Shown piece by piece: positions 61,800 through 64,000 of a stretch of DNA of 64,000 bases. The position numbers and the translations under genes were made by a program. Under the pieces are notes generated by a model, which did not search any database, was not told where the DNA came from, and saw only the letters and a program-made list of their open reading frames with translations. The stretch comes from Pedobacter xixiisoli (GTDB lineage: Bacteria > Bacteroidota > Bacteroidia > Sphingobacteriales > Sphingobacteriaceae): positions 682,001-746,000 of the forward strand of contig NZ_OCMT01000003.1 of assembly GCF_900215335.1 (NCBI RefSeq). Reading direction: 5' to 3'. Within the stretch, counting starts at the first letter, position 1. The number at the start of each line of letters is the position of its first letter.

Positions 61800-62084
61800 T
61801 TACTGCATTCGCATAAACTTATGGTCATCTGGGTAGCTCCCTTCTTCAAATCTTACTAATTTGTGTTTTTCGAAAACGAAGAATTTATAGGCCTCTGTAA
61901 TTTGGTTGTAGGTTCGATAAACAACAGAAGCATCGTTTTGGTTGCCGTAAACTTGTACAGCTGATTTGTTAAAGCGTTTGAATTCTTGCTCTTCCATTCC
62001 TAGCGTAAACTTGGGTTCGTAGTATTGTACTACGTTGCAGCTCATTGTGCCTAGCACAAGTAGCAATAGTAATAATTTTTTCAT
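61800..62084 (-). CDS. Small lipoprotein, paralogue 1
   Basis: 94 residues. MKKLLLLLLVLGTMSCNVVQ is a lipoprotein signal peptide with the lipobox ending at Cys16. The mature part (YYEPKFTLGMEEQEFKRFNK and later YPDDHKFMRM) aligns with the next gene: both have YY-P, the LGM/IGM-x-EQEF segment, VYRT/IYRT, FFVF and the closing DDxKFM. The function is unknown; the MxxQEF pattern resembles small SmpA/OmlA-like lipoproteins, but that is a weak guess. Confidence 0.78.
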   Translation of the reverse strand: MKKLLLLLLVLGTMSCNVVQYYEPKFTLGMEEQEFKRFNKSAVQVYGNQNDASVVYRTYNQITEAYKFFVFEKHKLVRFEEGSYPDDHKFMRMQ

Positions 62085-62125
62085 TTTTACGTGATTTAAT
62101 TGCCTAAAGATTGCTTGTTTAACAC

Positions 62126-62404
62126 TTATTTCTGCATAAACTTGTAATCATCGGCACTATTACCTTCCTCATACTTTGTCAAGGAGCCATTTCTAAAAAC
62201 GAAAAATGCATACGAAGACTGGAAGCCATTCTGTGTTCTGTAGATAATGATATTATTGTTATCTACGTAAACTTTTTCGGAAGATTTGTTTTGTGTTGCA
62301 AACTCTTGCTCAGTCATTCCGATCGAATATTTCGGCCGGTAGTAGCCCATGGTGCTACAGCCCATTGTGCCTAGCACAATAAGGATTAATACTAATTTTT
62401 TCAT
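62126..62404 (-). CDS. Small lipoprotein, paralogue 2
   Basis: 92 residues. MKKLVLILIVLGTMGCSTMG gives a signal peptide with lipidation at Cys16. YYRPKYSIGMTEQEFATQNK, IIIYRTQNGFQSSYAFFVFR and EEGNSADDYKFM parallel paralogue 1, 41 bases downstream; the pair arose by tandem duplication. No known domain. The mature protein is small, acidic near the end, and probably faces the periplasm or the outer surface. Confidence 0.78.
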   Translation of the reverse strand: MKKLVLILIVLGTMGCSTMGYYRPKYSIGMTEQEFATQNKSSEKVYVDNNNIIIYRTQNGFQSSYAFFVFRNGSLTKYEEGNSADDYKFMQK

Positions 62405-62506
62405 TTGTGTGTTATTAAGTGTGTGTATTAAATATAAGCAATTAATATACCTTTGGCTTACATTTTTATGACATAGTATGTAACACTTTTATGATAAGAA
62501 GTTCGC

Positions 62507-62578
62507 TCATCATTTCGAGGTACGAAGCAATCTTAAAGCTCACTAACCAATAGACTACTTCGTACCTCGAAATGATGA
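62507..62578. repeat. REP-like inverted repeat
   Basis: Arms of 21 bases at 62507-62527 and 62558-62578 are perfect inverted copies (CATTTCGAGGTACGAAG in the left arm) around a 30-base spacer. It lies in a 245-base gap between the lipoprotein genes and dapA. Sequences of this kind are scattered in Bacteroidota genomes. Confidence 0.75.
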
Positions 62579-62584
62579 TAGCTT

Positions 62585-62618
62585 ACAAAAAAGCCCTGAT
62601 TGAAATTCCAATCAGGGC
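62585..62618 (-). terminator. Intrinsic terminator of dapA
   Basis: GCCCTGATTG (62593-62602) and CAATCAGGGC (62609-62618) form a perfect 10-base stem with a 6-base loop; read from dapA on the minus strand, TTTTTTG follows. Confidence 0.85.
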
Positions 62619-62649
62619 GCTTTCGTATATTTTAAAGGCTTTTTTAAAT

Positions 62650-63528
62650 TTACGCCAACTGTTTCAATTGCTCACCAATTTTTGCAATTAGGTTTTCGCT
62701 GGCTTTTACCAATGGTAAACGAACGTTGTCATCACAAATGCCTAATTGTTTTAACGCAGATTTTACACCTACTGGATTACCCTCTGCAAAACATAGATTA
62801 GTAAATTCCAGCAAGCTTAAATGTGCTGGGTTAGCCTTTGCAAACTCACCATTTAAGCATAATCTTACCATGTCTGATAATTGTTTAGGTAATGCATTTC
62901 CAATTACTGAAATTACACCTACAGCTCCAATAGAAATCATTGGTAGCGCAACAGGGTCATCACCAGAAATGAGCATAAAATCAGCAGGCTTATCTCTCAT
63001 AATCTGATTGAACTGGTCGAAAGAGCCAGCAGCATCTTTAATTCCAATTAAATTTTTGAAATCATGAGCTAACCTACAAGTAGTTTCAGGTGTCATATTT
63101 GAACCAGTTCTACCAGGGACATTGTAAAGCAAAATAGGTAAAGCACTAGCTTCGCTTAAATATTTATAGTGCTGATAGATACCTTCTTGGTTAGGTTTGT
63201 TGTAGTATGGACTAACAGACAAAATTGCACTATAACCATTGCTTTCGAAAGTCCTAATTTCTTCTGCTACAGTTAAAGTGTCATTTCCACCAATACCTGC
63301 TACCAGTGGCAAACGACCGTTGTTAATTTCAGCGGTAAACTCCCACACCTTCTTCTTCTCGTCCTTGCTTAATGTGGCAGTTTCGCCAGTTGTACCTAAA
63401 GATACGAGGTATTCAATACCTCCATTAACCAAGTGATTGATCAGGCGCTCTAACCCCTGATAATCTACCGAGCCATCGGTGTTGAAAGGTGTGACCAATG
63501 CTACACCTGTTCCGTGAAATTTGTTCAT
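62650..63528 (-). CDS. dapA: 4-hydroxy-tetrahydrodipicolinate synthase
   Basis: 292 residues. GTGVALVTPFNTDGSVDYQG at the N-terminus, SLGTTGETATLSKDEK near 45, LPILLYNVPGRTGSNMTPET near 130-150 with Tyr of the catalytic triad, and NLIGIKDAAGSFDQF near 160 with the Schiff-base lysine. It condenses pyruvate with aspartate semialdehyde on the way to meso-diaminopimelate and lysine, matching the DNPR-type MurE in the dcw cluster. Confidence 0.97.
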   Translation of the reverse strand: MNKFHGTGVALVTPFNTDGSVDYQGLERLINHLVNGGIEYLVSLGTTGETATLSKDEKKKVWEFTAEINNGRLPLVAGIGGNDTLTVAEEIRTFESNGYSAILSVSPYYNKPNQEGIYQHYKYLSEASALPILLYNVPGRTGSNMTPETTCRLAHDFKNLIGIKDAAGSFDQFNQIMRDKPADFMLISGDDPVALPMISIGAVGVISVIGNALPKQLSDMVRLCLNGEFAKANPAHLSLLEFTNLCFAEGNPVGVKSALKQLGICDDNVRLPLVKASENLIAKIGEQLKQLA

Positions 63529-63599
63529 TATATGTTTTTTATTAATTATTTTTTCTTCAATGATTTAGGGACGCTGCAAATTATCACATTATCTCATCA

Positions 63600-64000
63600 T
63601 CATATCATTTCTACTAATTCATCCTCGCTAATCAATTTGATATTTAATTTGGTGGCTTTTTCTAGTTTAGATGGTCCCATGTTGTCGCCTGCAACTAAAA
63701 AGTCGAGTTTGGCTGAGATACTGCTTAAGATTTTACCGCCGTTTTCTTCTATCAAATTTTTCAATTCATCCCTGCTAAATTTTTCGAAAACGCCCGAAAT
63801 TACGAATGTTTTTCCATTTAATTTATCGCTGACTGCTACATTTGAAGTTTCTTTCACTTCAAAGCATAAACCTGCACTTTTTAGCTCATTTATCTGCAAA
63901 ATATTGCTGCTTTGTGCGAAATATTCATTGATGCTGTCGGCAATTCGAATTCCAATTTCATCGATGGCTGTCAATTCCTCTAGTGAAGCGGCTGCTAGGT
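63600..64000 (-). CDS. ligA: NAD-dependent DNA ligase, 3' part (gene continues outside)
   Basis: The frame is open to the right edge; the last 133 or so codons are visible. AIDEIGIRIADSINEYF is the end of the helix-hairpin-helix region and GKTFVISGVFEKFSRDELKN to DFLVAGDNMGPSKLEKATKL is the C-terminal BRCT domain, including the GxTFVxSGxF start and the LV-G-x-x-xGxSKLxKA pattern. LigA seals nicks during replication and repair. A short word-like repeat (63582-63610) lies across its end. Confidence 0.95.
   Translation of the reverse strand, partial: LAAASLEELTAIDEIGIRIADSINEYFAQSSNILQINELKSAGLCFEVKETSNVAVSDKLNGKTFVISGVFEKFSRDELKNLIEENGGKILSSISAKLDFLVAGDNMGPSKLEKATKLNIKLISEDELVEMI

Noticed and set aside
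1..64000. Possible CRISPR arrays from the many short repeats
   Set aside because: The repeats are short, irregular words without constant-length unique spacers, and no cas gene is present.

Overview
The window looks like a chromosomal segment of a Sphingobacteriaceae-type Bacteroidota, most like Pedobacter. Supporting signs are AT-rich DNA, matches to the phylum's TAnnTTTG promoter element, few Shine-Dalgarno sequences, UpxY and Wzc/Wza genes of Bacteroidota type, a FtsZ with a long linker and a SFLHDNVD tail, a Hc1-type histone H1-like gene, and word-like spacer repeats between genes. The species call is inference; no rRNA or tRNA gene is present to settle it.

Positions 1-36908 (minus strand) form a very large exopolysaccharide/O-antigen locus, probably read from wza leftwards. 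In transcription order it holds wza (lipoprotein export channel), wzc (tyrosine autokinase), upxY (NusG-like antiterminator), asnB, then a long tightly packed series: a Wzm ABC permease, two Wzt ATPases with nearly identical nucleotide-binding domains but different C-terminal domains, about twenty glycosyltransferases (GT2, GT4, GT9-like, fucosyltransferases GT10 and GT11), a UDP-galactopyranose mutase-like flavoprotein, a DegT aminotransferase, methyltransferases, a cupin, and at the left edge a truncated Wzy-like membrane polymerase. Many genes overlap by 1-26 bases. A GT2 remnant at 11532-11674 and two small unidentified reading frames show that the locus is being remodelled.

Positions 37202-42626 (plus strand) carry a GT2 with a TTG start, a WecA/MraY-type glycosyl-1-phosphate transferase that would start the glycan on undecaprenyl phosphate, the glycolytic pair gap and pgk with a GNAT gene between them, and a small lipoprotein. 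A 526-base stretch follows with two strong terminators, gene-like debris between them, and a set of MraZ boxes.

Positions 43153-59948 (plus strand) are a dcw cell-wall/division cluster: mraZ-rsmH-ftsL-ftsI-murE-mraY-murD-ftsW-(four-helix-bundle pseudogene)-murG-murC-ftsQ-ftsA-ftsZ. murF and ddl are not in it. A four-helix-bundle gene of the 23S-intervening-sequence family, absent from usual descriptions of this cluster, lies between ftsW and murG with one in-frame stop codon. The ftsA-ftsZ spacer holds three DnaA-box-like 9-mers arranged in two overlapping inverted repeats.

Positions 59971-64000 carry an alpha-oxoamine synthase family PLP enzyme behind a good Bacteroidota promoter, a 58-residue histone H1-like gene, two tandem small lipoprotein paralogues, a REP-like 21-base inverted repeat, dapA (matching the meso-DAP-type MurE) and the 3' part of ligA. 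No CRISPR array, insertion sequence, rRNA or tRNA was recognised.
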